This document shows, one piece after another, positions 1-9,639 of a stretch of 64,000 bases of DNA (position 1 is the first letter of the stretch; each line of letters starts with the position of its first letter). The stretch is taken from contig NZ_CP012101.1 in the NCBI RefSeq assembly GCF_001182785.1, positions 248,001-312,000 of the forward strand, given 5' to 3'. Made by a program: the position numbers and the translations under genes. A model generated the notes under the pieces. That model made no database searches. It had not been told where the DNA came from and worked only from the letters and a program-made list of their open reading frames with translations. Source of the DNA: Bacillus thuringiensis. Lineage in GTDB: Bacteria > Bacillota > Bacilli > Bacillales > Bacillaceae_G.

Positions 1-2
1 TA

Positions 3-1289
3 GGATATCCAATTTTGACAGCAGAGATTTGGAAAGGTACGGATTCTAACCCAATTAAACCAGATATGCCTAATGGAAATAATATTTTAGAAGGAAAACA
101 GTTTGCATGGTCACTAAAAGGAATTAGTGATTTCGAATTTGCTAAAATCAATTTCAATAAGTCGACAGAAGAAATGCAAATCGACTTAAAAGCAGGCGTA
201 CCACATCATTATTTTAATGAAACATACGCGAGTATTAAAGTACAAAATGCATCGGGGAAAGTAGTATATAATAAAGGCATTTATGGAAACAAACAGCAAA
301 ATGCTGAATCACAAAAGGTACCAGTCAAAGTAGGGGATTATATCGAGTTAACACATCTAGAAGGTGTGCAAAGAGCAACTCTCACAAATGTAGATAATAG
401 TAAACAAGAGAGCTTTGGAAAAAAAGCCATATACGAAATTACAAAAGAAGGTTTGAAAAAAGTAGAAAAAATGCCAGAAGCAACAATTTTGGATGGAAAT
501 CAATTTGCATGGTCGCTAAAAGGAATTAGTGATTTTGAGTTTGCTAAAATTAATTTCAATAAGTCGACAGAAGAAATGCAAGTTGATTTAAAAGCAGGTA
601 TACCACATCATTATTTTAATGAAACATATGCGAGCATTAAAGTACAAAATGCATCAGGGAAAGTAGTATATAATAAGGATATTTATGGAAATAAGCAACA
701 AAATGCTGAATCGCAAAAAGTTTCAGTCAAAGTAGGAGATTATATCGAGTTAACACATCTAGAAGGTGTGCAAAGAGCAACTCTCACAAATGTAGATAAT
801 AGTAATCAAGAGAGTTTTGGAAAAAAAGCCATGTACGAAGTTACAAAAGAAGGCCTGAAGAAAGTAGAGAAAATGCCAGAAACAACAGTTTTAGATGGAA
901 AACAATTTGCGTGGTCTTTAAAGGGATATAATGATCGAGAAATCGCAAAAGTAGAGTATAACAAAGCAACAGAAAAAATGCAGATTAAATTAGAGGCGGG
1001 AGTACCCCATTCCTATTTTACTAGTACGTATGCAAGCATTAAAGTCCAGAATTCATCCGGTAATATTTTGTACAATAAAGAAATTATAGGAAACAGACAA
1101 CAAGCTGCTGAAAGCCAAACCGTTCCAGTCAAAGTAGGGGATTATATTGAGTTTACTCATATAGAGGGAGAAGCACAAAAGGAAAAGACACGCGCCACAC
1201 TTACTAATCTTGAGAATAGTAAACAGGAATATATAGGAAAGAAAAGAATATATCAGGTTACCTCTATGGGATTATTAATAAAGTCATAG
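3..1289 (+). CDS. C-terminal part of enhancin-like secreted protein, three mucin-binding-type modules
   Basis: The reading frame is open to the left edge, so the gene begins outside the window and its N-terminal domain is missing. What remains is three tandem modules of about 130 residues, each opening with a version of ILEGKQFAWSLKG and closing with YEVTKEGLKKVEKM. These match the putative mucin/carbohydrate-binding domain found in viral enhancins and in Bacillus enhancin-like (M60 metalloprotease) proteins. The short leader GYPILTAEIWKGTDSNPIKP before module 1 recurs in the broken gene at 21.1 kb, so it is probably the linker after an M60-like catalytic domain, though that domain is not visible here. 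Modules 1 and 2 are nearly identical and module 3 is the divergent type (KGYNDREIAKVEYNKATEKM). The likely role is adhesion of a secreted protease to gut mucin or peritrophic matrix (inference). The subtilase just downstream has the same modules. Confidence 0.7.
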   Translation, partial: GYPILTAEIWKGTDSNPIKPDMPNGNNILEGKQFAWSLKGISDFEFAKINFNKSTEEMQIDLKAGVPHHYFNETYASIKVQNASGKVVYNKGIYGNKQQNAESQKVPVKVGDYIELTHLEGVQRATLTNVDNSKQESFGKKAIYEITKEGLKKVEKMPEATILDGNQFAWSLKGISDFEFAKINFNKSTEEMQVDLKAGIPHHYFNETYASIKVQNASGKVVYNKDIYGNKQQNAESQKVSVKVGDYIELTHLEGVQRATLTNVDNSNQESFGKKAMYEVTKEGLKKVEKMPETTVLDGKQFAWSLKGYNDREIAKVEYNKATEKMQIKLEAGVPHSYFTSTYASIKVQNSSGNILYNKEIIGNRQQAAESQTVPVKVGDYIEFTHIEGEAQKEKTRATLTNLENSKQEYIGKKRIYQVTSMGLLIKS

Positions 1290-1393
1290 ATTTCACTATA
1301 AAACTTAAATTATTGATTTATATAATATATATAAATCTTAACTATTATACGCATTAAAAAATGTTCAAGAGAAAATAGATTGGCGGGTATAGT

Positions 1394-4144
1394 ATGAACA
1401 TATTCAAAAGGTTTCTAATTTCATCAATTGCAATGACAACATTTGTAGGAACAGAGCTAATACTACAAAATGATAGAATTCATAATAAAGTTTACGCGGA
1501 ATCTTATAATGTCACATACAAAGAAACAGATTCTAATAAAAGAGATTCACAGGACGAAAGATTAATTGTAAAGTTTAAAAATCAAATTGACTTACCTTAT
1601 GAAGATGGTATTGAGAAACGAATAAAAAATGAGAATTATGATAACAATTTAAAGAAGTTATTTTCCGAAAATACGGAACTTACTTTGAATCGGTTGTTCT
1701 CATCTGTAAATCCGATAGATATTGAAAAGTTATCAGTACACTCTAAATCATTTGCTAATCAATCAGCTAATAATTTATTAAATTATTATATTGTACAAGC
1801 TCCTAATAACATAGATATAGAATTATTACTGAAAAAATTTGAAACATCTCCTCTCGTAGAGGAGGCTTATATACAAGAAAAACAAATTTTGACACCCCCT
1901 GAAATACAGTTACCGGATTTACCTGTTAATCCGTACGATGATCCTAGATTTAAAAATCAAGGATATCTTGAAGCGGCACCAAAGGGAATTAATGCCCCGC
2001 ATGCTTGGAGCATTAAAGGTGGTGACGGTAAGGGTACTACTTTTGTGGATATGGAATATGGATGGTTATTGAACCATGAGGATTTATTCAATAAAAATAT
2101 AAAGCTTATGTCTGGACAAAATATAAGTCAGCATAGAGCTCATGGTACTTCTGTATTAGGAATTGTTTCATCCGAAGATAATCAAATTGGAAATATTGGA
2201 ATTGCACCAAGAGCAAATGTAAAAGTAATATCCCAAATCAGGGATAATGGAATTTATAATACAGCAGATGCCATTTTAAGCGCTGTACATAATCTACAAG
2301 CAGGAGATATTCTTTTATTAGAGGCACAAGCTTCGTATGATGGGTATGGGGATAAATATTTACCTGTAGAAGTACATCCAGATATTTTTGATGCGATTCG
2401 TGTTGGTACAGATAAAGGGATTATTATTATAGAAGCTGGCGCAAATGGTTCAAACGACTTAGATGATTTTAAAGATCGTAATGGAAAAAAAATCTTAAAT
2501 CGAAATAGTCCAGACTTTAAGGATTCAGGTGCTATTATGGTTGGGGCGGGATCATCAACTGTTCCACATAAACGTTTATGGTTTTCAAATTATGGAAGTC
2601 GAGTAGATGTATATGGGTGGGGAGAAAATGTTGATACAACATCAGCAAATCCAAGTCAAAATACTACAAATTTATATACATCAACATTTAGTGGAACATC
2701 AAGTGCTTCACCAATTATTGCTGGAGCAGCAACTTCGATTCAAGGTATTGCTAAAGAACATCGAAGTTCTCCTTATACCCCAGCAGAATTAAGAAATATC
2801 TTAAGTAATCCAAATACAGGAACAAAATCTCAAGATCCGTGGAATGATAGAATAGGCGTCTTACCTGATCTAAAATCAATTTTAGATAACTTAGGTTTTA
2901 ATTCAGATATACCGAATTCTTCTAATATTTTAGAAGGAAAGCAGTTTGCATGGTCACTAAAAGGAATTAGTGATTTTGAGTTTGCTAAAATCAATCTCAA
3001 TAAGTCGACAGAAGAAGTGCAAGTCGATTTAAAGGCAGGCATACCACATCATTATTTTAATGAAACATACGCGAGTATTAAAGTACAAAATGCATCAGGG
3101 ATAGTAGTATACAAGAAAGACATTTATGGAAACAAACAACAAAATGCTGAATCGCAAAAGGTTCCAGTCAAAGTAGGAGATTATATCGAGTTAACACATT
3201 TAGAAGGTGTGCATAGAGCTACTTTTACAAATGTCGATAATAGTAAACAAGAGAGTTTTGGAAAAAAAGCCATATACGAAGTTACAAAAGAAGGTCTGAA
3301 GAAAATAGAAAGAATGCCAGAAGCAACAATCTTAGATGGAAATCAATTTGCATGGTCATTAAAAGGATATAGTGATAGAGAAATTGCAAAAATAGATTAT
3401 GATAAAACGGCAGAAAAGATGAAGGTAAAACTAGAAGCAGGTGTACCACATTCCTACTTTGCTAGTACGTACGCGAGTATTAAAGTCCAGAATTCTTCTG
3501 GAAATGTTCTGTATAATAAGGAAATCGTGGGAAATAAACAACAAAATGCTGAAAGCCAAATTGTTCCAGTCAAGGTAGGGGATTACATTGAATTTACCCA
3601 TATAGAAGGAGATGCAACAAAGGAGAAAACGCGAGCAACTTTAACTAACTTTGAAAATAACAAAAATGAAACCATTGGAAAGACAGCAAGGTATCAAGTT
3701 ACAAAAGAAGGCCTGAAGAAAGTAGAGAAAATGCCAGAAACAACAGTTTTAGATGGAAATCAATTTGCATGGTCTTTAAAGGGATATAATGATCGAGAAA
3801 TCGTAAAAGTAGAGTATAACAAAGCAACAGAGAAAATGCAGATTAAATTAGAAGCGGGAGTACCCCATTCCTATTTTACTAGTACGTATGCAAGCATTAA
3901 AGTTCAAAACTCATTGGGCAATATCTTGTACAATAAAGAAATTGTAGGAAATAGACAACAAGCTGCTGAAAGCCAAACCGTTTCAGTCAAAGTAGGGGAT
4001 TATATTGAGTTTACTCATATAGAGGGAGAAGCGCACAAGGAAAAGACACGCGCCACACTTGCTAATCTTGAGAATAGTAAACAGGAATTTATGGGTAAGA
4101 AAAGAACATATCAAGTTACTCCTACGGGATTATTAATAAAATAG
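1394..4144 (+). CDS. Secreted subtilisin-like (S8) protease with three mucin-binding-type modules
   Basis: A 916-residue secreted serine endopeptidase. Residues 1-36 look like a signal peptide and about 37-165 like a propeptide. The S8 catalytic domain covers about 180-510 with the full triad: Asp219 in TTFVDMEYG, His250 in HRAHGTSVLG and Ser436 in FSGTSSASP. The Asp motif and the following LNHEDL are typical of thermitase/subtilase proteins. From about residue 515 come three modules of about 130 residues of the enhancin mucin-binding type (QFAWSLKG start), very similar in DNA to those of the preceding gene. It lies about 105 bp after that gene, and the pair may act together in digesting gut mucus or peritrophic matrix proteins (inference). 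A usable ribosome site (TTGGCGGG) precedes the ATG. It appears intact. Confidence 0.85.
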   Translation: MNIFKRFLISSIAMTTFVGTELILQNDRIHNKVYAESYNVTYKETDSNKRDSQDERLIVKFKNQIDLPYEDGIEKRIKNENYDNNLKKLFSENTELTLNRLFSSVNPIDIEKLSVHSKSFANQSANNLLNYYIVQAPNNIDIELLLKKFETSPLVEEAYIQEKQILTPPEIQLPDLPVNPYDDPRFKNQGYLEAAPKGINAPHAWSIKGGDGKGTTFVDMEYGWLLNHEDLFNKNIKLMSGQNISQHRAHGTSVLGIVSSEDNQIGNIGIAPRANVKVISQIRDNGIYNTADAILSAVHNLQAGDILLLEAQASYDGYGDKYLPVEVHPDIFDAIRVGTDKGIIIIEAGANGSNDLDDFKDRNGKKILNRNSPDFKDSGAIMVGAGSSTVPHKRLWFSNYGSRVDVYGWGENVDTTSANPSQNTTNLYTSTFSGTSSASPIIAGAATSIQGIAKEHRSSPYTPAELRNILSNPNTGTKSQDPWNDRIGVLPDLKSILDNLGFNSDIPNSSNILEGKQFAWSLKGISDFEFAKINLNKSTEEVQVDLKAGIPHHYFNETYASIKVQNASGIVVYKKDIYGNKQQNAESQKVPVKVGDYIELTHLEGVHRATFTNVDNSKQESFGKKAIYEVTKEGLKKIERMPEATILDGNQFAWSLKGYSDREIAKIDYDKTAEKMKVKLEAGVPHSYFASTYASIKVQNSSGNVLYNKEIVGNKQQNAESQIVPVKVGDYIEFTHIEGDATKEKTRATLTNFENNKNETIGKTARYQVTKEGLKKVEKMPETTVLDGNQFAWSLKGYNDREIVKVEYNKATEKMQIKLEAGVPHSYFTSTYASIKVQNSLGNILYNKEIVGNRQQAAESQTVSVKVGDYIEFTHIEGEAHKEKTRATLANLENSKQEFMGKKRTYQVTPTGLLIK

Positions 4145-4394
4145 ATTAAAAAAGAGTTAACTATTGATAATGATGTATGATGAATTCTATAGGCACATTA
4201 GATATTATATATATATAGCTATTCAAAAAACAGGTTATAGATAATGTTCTAAGGATGGACACATCTATTTTTGTTTAATCACGTTATACTTTTCACAAAT
4301 GAAATGCTACAACATCAAAATCTAGTTTTATGACATCCTTCTGTTGCCATAGTCTATAAAAGGTCAGTTCCATTGGGGGTGACTTTTTATAGTT

Positions 4395-4940
4395 TTAGTA
4401 GAAAGTTATAAACGTCCATAATTTTTGGTTCTGGTGCAAAAATAGTGGGATATGAAAGACGGGTAAAAGATTCCTAGCGGAATTGAACGTTATGCTGTTA
4501 AACCAAAGAGTCCATGGATAAGATATATCTGCCTTTGAACAGAATTTTCTCCTTGGAGAGTTTGTCCTTTTTTGATCATATGCATATCTTCTATTCCAGC
4601 AATCATTTTTGTAGCTGTATGCAATGATTTTAATCCAAGCATATTCCGAATCCACTTTTTGATAAACCAGTAATCTTGTTTATTGATATTGTTTAAATAT
4701 TTTTTTACACGAACAGTGCATACCGTGTGGTATGCACTGTTCGTCTTTTAGTTCCCTTATCGCAACAGGATAGGCCTTATCTCCATCAACAGTTATAGAA
4801 TGAGATTCTGTGGCATGACAAGAAACCAAAGCTTTCTTTAGAAAACGCTTGGCAGCTTTGGCATCTCGTTTACTTCTCAAATAAAAATCAATTGTGTTTC
4901 CTTCGGAATCTTGAATATTTAATATTTAATTATTTTGATC
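4395..4940 (-). pseudogene. Decayed IS6-family transposase
   Basis: On the minus strand, pieces in different frames match an IS6-type DDE transposase. One gives MRSKRDAKAAKRFLKKAL and VDGDKAYPVAIRELKDE. A second, in another frame, gives NMLGLKSLHTATKMIAGIE, the usual C-terminal region. Frame changes near 4660-4690 separate the pieces. A candidate terminal sequence, ggttctggtgcaaaaat, lies near 4427, and a similar one occurs near 20272. It is less like IS240 than the two IS240 copies in the window, so it is a different IS6 branch. Nothing else is recognisable between 4145 and 4394 or between 4941 and 5090. Confidence 0.6.
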
Positions 4941-5206
4941 ATCCCCTTTGTTCAATAAAATGACTGTTTCGTAATATAAATTTTGATATTTATTTTAAAT
5001 ATTTATATTAGATTGATTGTATTTTCAACACACATTATTTCTAAAAAAAAGGTGATTTAGATTAGCAATTATAGTAGATTAACTACTAGTTTTTTCGTTC
5101 AAAGTATGATTCTTTTTCTATATAAATCCACGTTATGTGGGGGTTAGCCCTCACATGACTAATTAGCCCTCAAATTCAAAAACAGAAGGGAAAATAAATA
5201 CAATAT

Positions 5207-5416
5207 TTAATTTTTTTGAATAGATTTTCTCCAATCATAAAAAGATGCTGGGAACCTAGAATTTCGACGTTGTTTTGTAATAGTGGTTTTTTTATTTGAA
5301 TTCTTTTCTTCAAGAGATGTTAGTTTTAATTGTAATTTTCTTAACTGTGCTTTTAATTCTTGATGTTCTATTTTCAAATCTGTAAGTAAACGTAGTATCA
5401 TATCTGATTTATTCAT
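5207..5416 (-). CDS. Small coiled-coil protein, sigma-K-type promoter, copy 1
   Basis: A 69-residue protein with no named family that I recognise. Residues 1-40 are a heptad-like amphipathic helix (LKIEHQELKAQLRKLQLKL) that should form a coiled coil. A Lys/Asn-rich linker follows, and the tail FPASFYDWRKSIQKN is conserved in copy 2 (52.6 kb) and in a relic at 27.8 kb. The ATG at 5416 is preceded by a strong ribosome site (AGGAGG). Its promoter matches the sigma-K pattern exactly, and it is divergent from the collagen-like gene at 5600, which also has one. This suggests late mother-cell expression and a spore-surface role (inference). The start comes from the ribosome site; the frame is open further upstream. 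Confidence 0.6.
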   Translation of the reverse strand: MNKSDMILRLLTDLKIEHQELKAQLRKLQLKLTSLEEKNSNKKTTITKQRRNSRFPASFYDWRKSIQKN

Positions 5417-5441
5417 AAATAACCTCCTGATTAAGATAAAA

Positions 5442-5469
5442 TAAAATATGTAGCTTACATATTTATTGT
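5442..5469 (-). promoter_or_regulatory. Sigma-K-type promoter of the small coiled-coil gene (copy 1)
   Basis: Read on the minus strand: AC, 17 nt, then CATATTTTA, which fits the sigma-K -10 consensus CATANNNTA. The same layout precedes copy 2 at 52882-52909, although the spacers differ there. It ends about 26 nt before the ATG, leaving room for a short leader with the AGGAGG site. Confidence 0.5.
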
Positions 5470-5531
5470 GACAGAAGACTACTCTGTAGTATTGGTACAC
5501 CAAGGAGGAAATAATATACCTATACATACAA

Positions 5532-5559
5532 ACGTATTTAATATGTATTTCATAACATA
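5532..5559 (+). promoter_or_regulatory. Sigma-K-type promoter of the collagen-like gene
   Basis: AC, 17 nt, then CATAACATA, an exact match to the sigma-K -10 consensus CATANNNTA, 41 nt before the ATG at 5600. It is divergent from the promoter at 5442-5469, so the two spore genes share one control region. Expression by sigma-K fits the known timing of exosporium glycoprotein genes but is not tested here. Confidence 0.45.
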
Positions 5560-5599
5560 TTAGGTATACATTCAATTCATTTGAAAAGTTGGTGAAAAC

Positions 5600-6523
5600 A
5601 TGGGTCAATTTAATAAGTTTAATAAGTGTAATAATTTTCCTTTTCCTTGTGCTTTCCCTCCTGCAGGAGAAGGACCAACAGGAGGGACAGGTCCAACAGG
5701 TCCAACAGGTCCAACAGGTCCCGGTGGAACAGGAATTGGTGTAACAGGTCCGACTGGCCCAACAGGCCCAACAGGACCCAGTGGAACGGGCATAGGTGTA
5801 ACCGGCCCAACAGGACCTCAAGGAACTCAAGGACCTCCTGGAGAAGAAGGCCCGACAGGACCTCAAGGAGTACAAGGAATTCAAGGAGAACCAGGACCCC
5901 AAGGAGTTCAGGGAATTCAAGGAGAACCAGGACTAGAAGGCCCAACAGGACCCCAAGGAGTACAAGGAATTCAAGGAGAACCAGGACCAGAAGGCCCGAC
6001 AGGACCCCAAGGAATTCAGGGAATTCAAGGAGAACCAGGACCAGAAGGCCCGACAGGACCCCAAGGAATTCAGGGAATTCAAGGAGAACCAGGTCCAACA
6101 GGTCCAACAGGTCCCGTAACTTTTGCAAATTTAAGTAGCTCTTCATCCCAAATCATTCCAAATCTAGGTGTTGTTACATTTAATACTACTATTCTTAGCA
6201 ATGTTTTAATTAATGGAACAAATGATACCTTAACAATTGTTGATTCAGGTGTATATAAACTTGAATACTATCTTTCTACAGCTCCGGCTTCTATAGCACC
6301 AATTAGTTTTGTAATTTCTTTAAATGGTAGTACAGCGACTTTATTTAATATAATAGTTGCTACGAGTGGTGGTGAAATATCACTAGGAGCAATTGGAACT
6401 TTAAATAGTGGGGATACCCTTCAATTGGTGAATTTTAGTGACAATCCAACCACTTTACCTAACCTATCAGCTAGTGGTTTGGGTAGACAAAATGCAAGGT
6501 TTTTAATATATAAGATTTTTTAG
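5600..6523 (+). CDS. Collagen-like, BclA-type spore-surface protein without exosporium leader
   Basis: A 307-residue protein. The N-terminus is short and Cys/Phe/Asn-rich ([11 protein letters not shown]). A Gly-X-Y collagen region at about residues 25-170 is rich in GPT triplets and carries a tandem 18-residue unit, [18 protein letters not shown]. The C-terminal domain (about 175-307) is beta-rich like the BclA C-terminal trimerising domain and starts [13 protein letters not shown]. Unlike the gene at 26139, it lacks the [15 protein letters not shown] exosporium-targeting leader, so its place on the spore is uncertain. The Thr-rich GPT triplets are the sites usually O-glycosylated in BclA (known for the family). 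It probably trimerises into a surface filament (inference). The ribosome site is weak. Confidence 0.8.
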   Translation: MGQFNKFNKCNNFPFPCAFPPAGEGPTGGTGPTGPTGPTGPGGTGIGVTGPTGPTGPTGPSGTGIGVTGPTGPQGTQGPPGEEGPTGPQGVQGIQGEPGPQGVQGIQGEPGLEGPTGPQGVQGIQGEPGPEGPTGPQGIQGIQGEPGPEGPTGPQGIQGIQGEPGPTGPTGPVTFANLSSSSSQIIPNLGVVTFNTTILSNVLINGTNDTLTIVDSGVYKLEYYLSTAPASIAPISFVISLNGSTATLFNIIVATSGGEISLGAIGTLNSGDTLQLVNFSDNPTTLPNLSASGLGRQNARFLIYKIF

Positions 6524-6921
6524 TGAAGATAGTTTTGAAGAGTTTGTTAAAGGATTTTTCTTCAAAATTTTTAATAGAAAAAAAGTTTAATTAATTGCGA
6601 TTAATCCTCTGAAACTATTGATATAGGGGGAGCAACACATTGCTATCAAGCTAAGGTTAGGAAAGGTTAGTTTCAGAAGAACTCTTCATCTTTTTCTAAA
6701 AAACTAGTATAGATCATTGGAAATTATGCATATCAAATAAACCCTAACGGATTTCATTTTTTTATTAGGCCGCTAGATTGTCCAACATAGTACAATTATA
6801 TATGACACCTAATATATCAAAGAATGTTTTCTTTTCGTATCGATGCAATTTTCGTCCGTTTCGCTGTAGGAGGTTAAACAGACGAAGAAGAATCTTTGAT
6901 AATTCTTGGGTGTCTTTTCTG

Positions 6922-8525
6922 ACGATTAGTCAACCTGTATTTTTAGGTTTTTACTGGAGTAAATATCAGGAGGAACAAATACTTATTATCATGCATACCA
7001 AAGATCCCTAATATATACTCGTTTTTTTACTAGGGGTGAGATATGATATGATGAATGAAACTATGATATTAGGCCGTTAACCGATAATCATAGTTTATAT
7101 CATGTGTAATAAGTTGAAAGAGGAGCTTCAAGAACTTGTTTACACATACAATGGACGCAACTTTATGACATTTGTTATAGGGTTGCGTTTTTAATTTATC
7201 GTAATACTCAACAATGTGATTTTGTTGGTAACGTCGTTGTTTAATCATGTTCTGAATGATGAGGAAAAGGAGCTTCCGCAAATGTTTATTTCCACGTTTA
7301 TTGATTTTATCTTTAAAAAAGGTTTTACCTGATTGAAAACGGCGTATATCAATACCAGCAAATACATTAAGTTGCTTGTTATTGTTAAAGCGAGTAATAT
7401 CTCCTATTTCAGCCATCAAGCGTACTGCAGTATTCGGTCCAATCCCAGGAAGACTGAGAATGATATTGTATTCTGCACGTTGCTTGGCTCTATATACCAT
7501 CTTGTTAATACAGCATTCTTTTTGGTAAAGAAGCTCTTGATAGCGTCTTGCGTATAATTTGAGTTGATCACATAGAACATCGTTCTGAGAAACAGCAGGA
7601 TAGGAAGTTTTCGCTATTTCCAGTATTTGAATCGCTTTTTTCTCCGCTGTAATATTTGATAATTTTTTATTGGTGTTGGCACGAATACGATTTTTTATAA
7701 TGGTTTTTGAAAGACCTAAAATACAATCTGGGTGGGGGAATAGTTGAACAAAATTTAAAAACAAATCAGATTTACTGGTAAACATTCTCTCCAACTCAGG
7801 AAATGTTAATTGGATTACTTTATGCATACGACCACGAATTATCGATAATTCACTATCCAGTTCACTATATAATCTAGAAAGCGATTTTAGCTGGTAGAAT
7901 AAATTATCAGTTCCGGTAAATACCCTTCGGGTAGCTGTAAAATGAGTGAGAGCTAATCGGTGTGCGTCGCTCCGATCGGTCTTATGAATCCGTAAGGAAT
8001 CACATTGTAGCTTGGCTTCTAATGGGTTTAATAAACAATATGTATACTGATTATCTTGCATAAATCGTTCTAACTGCCTGGAATAGATACCTGTTGCTTC
8101 GAATACGATTTTAGGCAATTTACCGGTCTTATCTGTAAGCTCATGAATCTTTTCTTGTAGCTTTTTGAATTCAGGTTTGGAATGCTTGATTTCACTTTCA
8201 AATACACATTGTTTCTGTGCATTATAAATTCCCATATAACTTTTACCCATACTGATGTCAAACGCAATTACGTGTTTCATAAAGTTCCTCCTTAGGTGGA
8301 ATTGAAGCCTTCAACTTACACTTATCGATTCTCATTTCTTATACACGATCTCGAAGACCAATATACTAAAAACTGATTCAAATAAGGTAAGTGAAGAAGA
8401 TCAGTTTTGTATACGGATTCAGGATCCTAAGACACCCACGACCTTCTCTTCACTTCTACTATATAAAAAATAGTAGTGCGAACCAATGCCTTGGTCTGCA
8501 CTACTAATCTTAGTATGTTTTGTAT
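6922..8525 (-). mobile_element. IS110-family insertion sequence, copy 1
   Basis: The extent is taken from the sequence shared with copy 2 at 34879-36432, starting at acgattagtc and ending at cttagtatgttttgtat. It holds one transposase gene. Copy 1 keeps a segment at about 8466-8508, including the palindrome tagtagtgcg...ctgcactacta, that is deleted in copy 2. The element sits inside an IS231-like transposase relic, between codons equivalent to IQK and TQE. No direct repeats are obvious, as is usual for IS110 elements. Confidence 0.7.
7069..8280 (-). CDS. IS110-family transposase (DEDD type), copy 1
   Basis: A 403-residue transposase. The N-terminal RuvC-like DEDD domain begins MKHVIAFDISMGKSY, with further acidic motifs in FEATGIYSRQL and KTDRSDAHRLA. 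The C-terminal Transposase_20 domain has LPGIGPNTAVRLMAEIG and FAGIDIRRFQSGKT. These two domains in this order define IS110-type enzymes, which cut and join via a DEDD site plus a C-terminal serine. The product differs from copy 2 at only a few residues, and the gene looks functional. The ATG at 8280 has the ribosome site AAGGAGG just upstream. Confidence 0.9.
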   Translation of the reverse strand: MKHVIAFDISMGKSYMGIYNAQKQCVFESEIKHSKPEFKKLQEKIHELTDKTGKLPKIVFEATGIYSRQLERFMQDNQYTYCLLNPLEAKLQCDSLRIHKTDRSDAHRLALTHFTATRRVFTGTDNLFYQLKSLSRLYSELDSELSIIRGRMHKVIQLTFPELERMFTSKSDLFLNFVQLFPHPDCILGLSKTIIKNRIRANTNKKLSNITAEKKAIQILEIAKTSYPAVSQNDVLCDQLKLYARRYQELLYQKECCINKMVYRAKQRAEYNIILSLPGIGPNTAVRLMAEIGDITRFNNNKQLNVFAGIDIRRFQSGKTFFKDKINKRGNKHLRKLLFLIIQNMIKQRRYQQNHIVEYYDKLKTQPYNKCHKVASIVCVNKFLKLLFQLITHDINYDYRLTA

Positions 8526-9380
8526 GTATCGAAACAGAAGTGAAAAATAATATTTAATCATATATATGGATTTATATTTACTCAGCTCTTGTTTCTTCTT
8601 TGTGAGAAGTAAATTCCGTATTTGAAACATAATAGAGGAACAGAGTAAAATGGCAATCAATTGTCCATATAATTGGTATTCCAATCGTTCTCGTTTTATC
8701 TTTTTACAATGATGAATGTGAAAGAATGACTTCCACGTTTTAAATAAAGTTTCGATTTGCCAACGTAAAGAATACTAATCATATACTTGTCCCATTGGGA
8801 CAATATCCGTAGGGGTGTTTGTCATATATATATTGATACCACTGAGTCGTTTACTACGAGGAGAATACTTCATCCCTTTTTTCTCTTACAGTTTGATCTT
8901 GTAATCGTTTTTGTTGTTGCTCTTTTGTTAGCTAATGAACAATCAAGCGAGTTGGTACTTTATCAGTCATTCCTACAAAAGCATCGAATATTTTACATGT
9001 TTGTCCTGGTTGATGAGAGCTCATTAAGACCTCCATATCTATCTGTATATACTTTGTCCCTTTTTAATTCTTCCATCTTGAAAATAATCAGGGGTGGAAT
9101 TTTTTTGATAAATACGTGTATTTGACTTAATAGGAGAGATATAGTAAGCCTTTTTATCTTGTATATATTGAAGGTCTTTCAAATGAAAATAACCTAAATC
9201 TCGAATACATAAATCATTCGCTGCCACAGTTGGGACACACAGAGAACCGCAGGTCCAATCATGTTGTCTCCCTGTACCTGGATAAACAGATGAAAATACA
9301 TCCGGGAGTTGAAGTGCAGTTGAATCTAAAATACGGATACGCTTGAAAACAGAAGTGTATGGAGAAGAAATCGGCATAGA

Positions 9381-9593
9381 TGCAGCCAATTTTTGGATTA
9401 GTTTTTCACCTACGCTGTAGTTATCTTTGCTAGTAATAGGGACACGTAAGATTTTATTTTGAGAGGCTAATTCCCACCAATTATTTTGATAAGAGAGTGC
9501 CTCCTCTTTTGTGTTAGTGTCAGCTACAACTAAATAATTATCATCTGCTGAAATAACATATCCAGTGAAAGGTATCTTGTATTGGTATTTGTT
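9381..9593 (-). pseudogene. DUF3221-like fragment fused in frame to the IS231 relic
   Basis: On the minus strand the frame reads PFTGYVISADDNYLVVADT followed by SVGEKLIQKLAASMPIS, then runs without a break into the IS231 sequence [16 protein letters not shown]. The first part resembles DUF3221 proteins (small secreted proteins of Firmicutes), which have a G-Y-V motif and a later Y-SVG-K motif. There is no start codon, and a stop lies just upstream of the fragment. It is probably a gene fragment joined to the IS by deletion. Confidence 0.4.
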
Positions 9594-9639
9594 CTTTGTT
9601 CTTCGTTAATAGGAGTAGGGTTACTTATAGAATCTGCCG

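Larger units (their letters stand above)
6630..9380 (-). pseudogene. IS231-family transposase relic split by IS110
   Basis: A decayed IS4/IS231 element on the minus strand, in two parts around the IS110 copy. Part 1 (about 6630-6921) has an end-like sequence, cattgctatcaagctaagg, and encodes the C-terminus ([19 protein letters not shown]). Part 2 (about 8526-9380) encodes [17 protein letters not shown] and, further on, [19 protein letters not shown] and [15 protein letters not shown], with frameshifts and stops between. The N-terminal third is missing: at about 9380 the frame runs into an unrelated DUF3221-like sequence. Confidence 0.75.

Noticed and set aside
2830..3042. Minus-strand ORF over the subtilase mucin-binding module
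   Set aside because: Overlaps strongly coding DNA on the other strand; no start signals.
5619..6146. Long minus-strand open frames over the collagen-like gene (Leu-rich products)
   Set aside because: They are antisense shadows of the Gly-X-Y repeat; low-complexity LVLLEF repeats with no ribosome site. The same applies to 26281-26580 and 26755-27128.
7333..7557. 74-residue plus-strand ORF inside IS110 (also at 35285)
   Set aside because: Antisense shadow of a well-supported transposase; no ribosome site.
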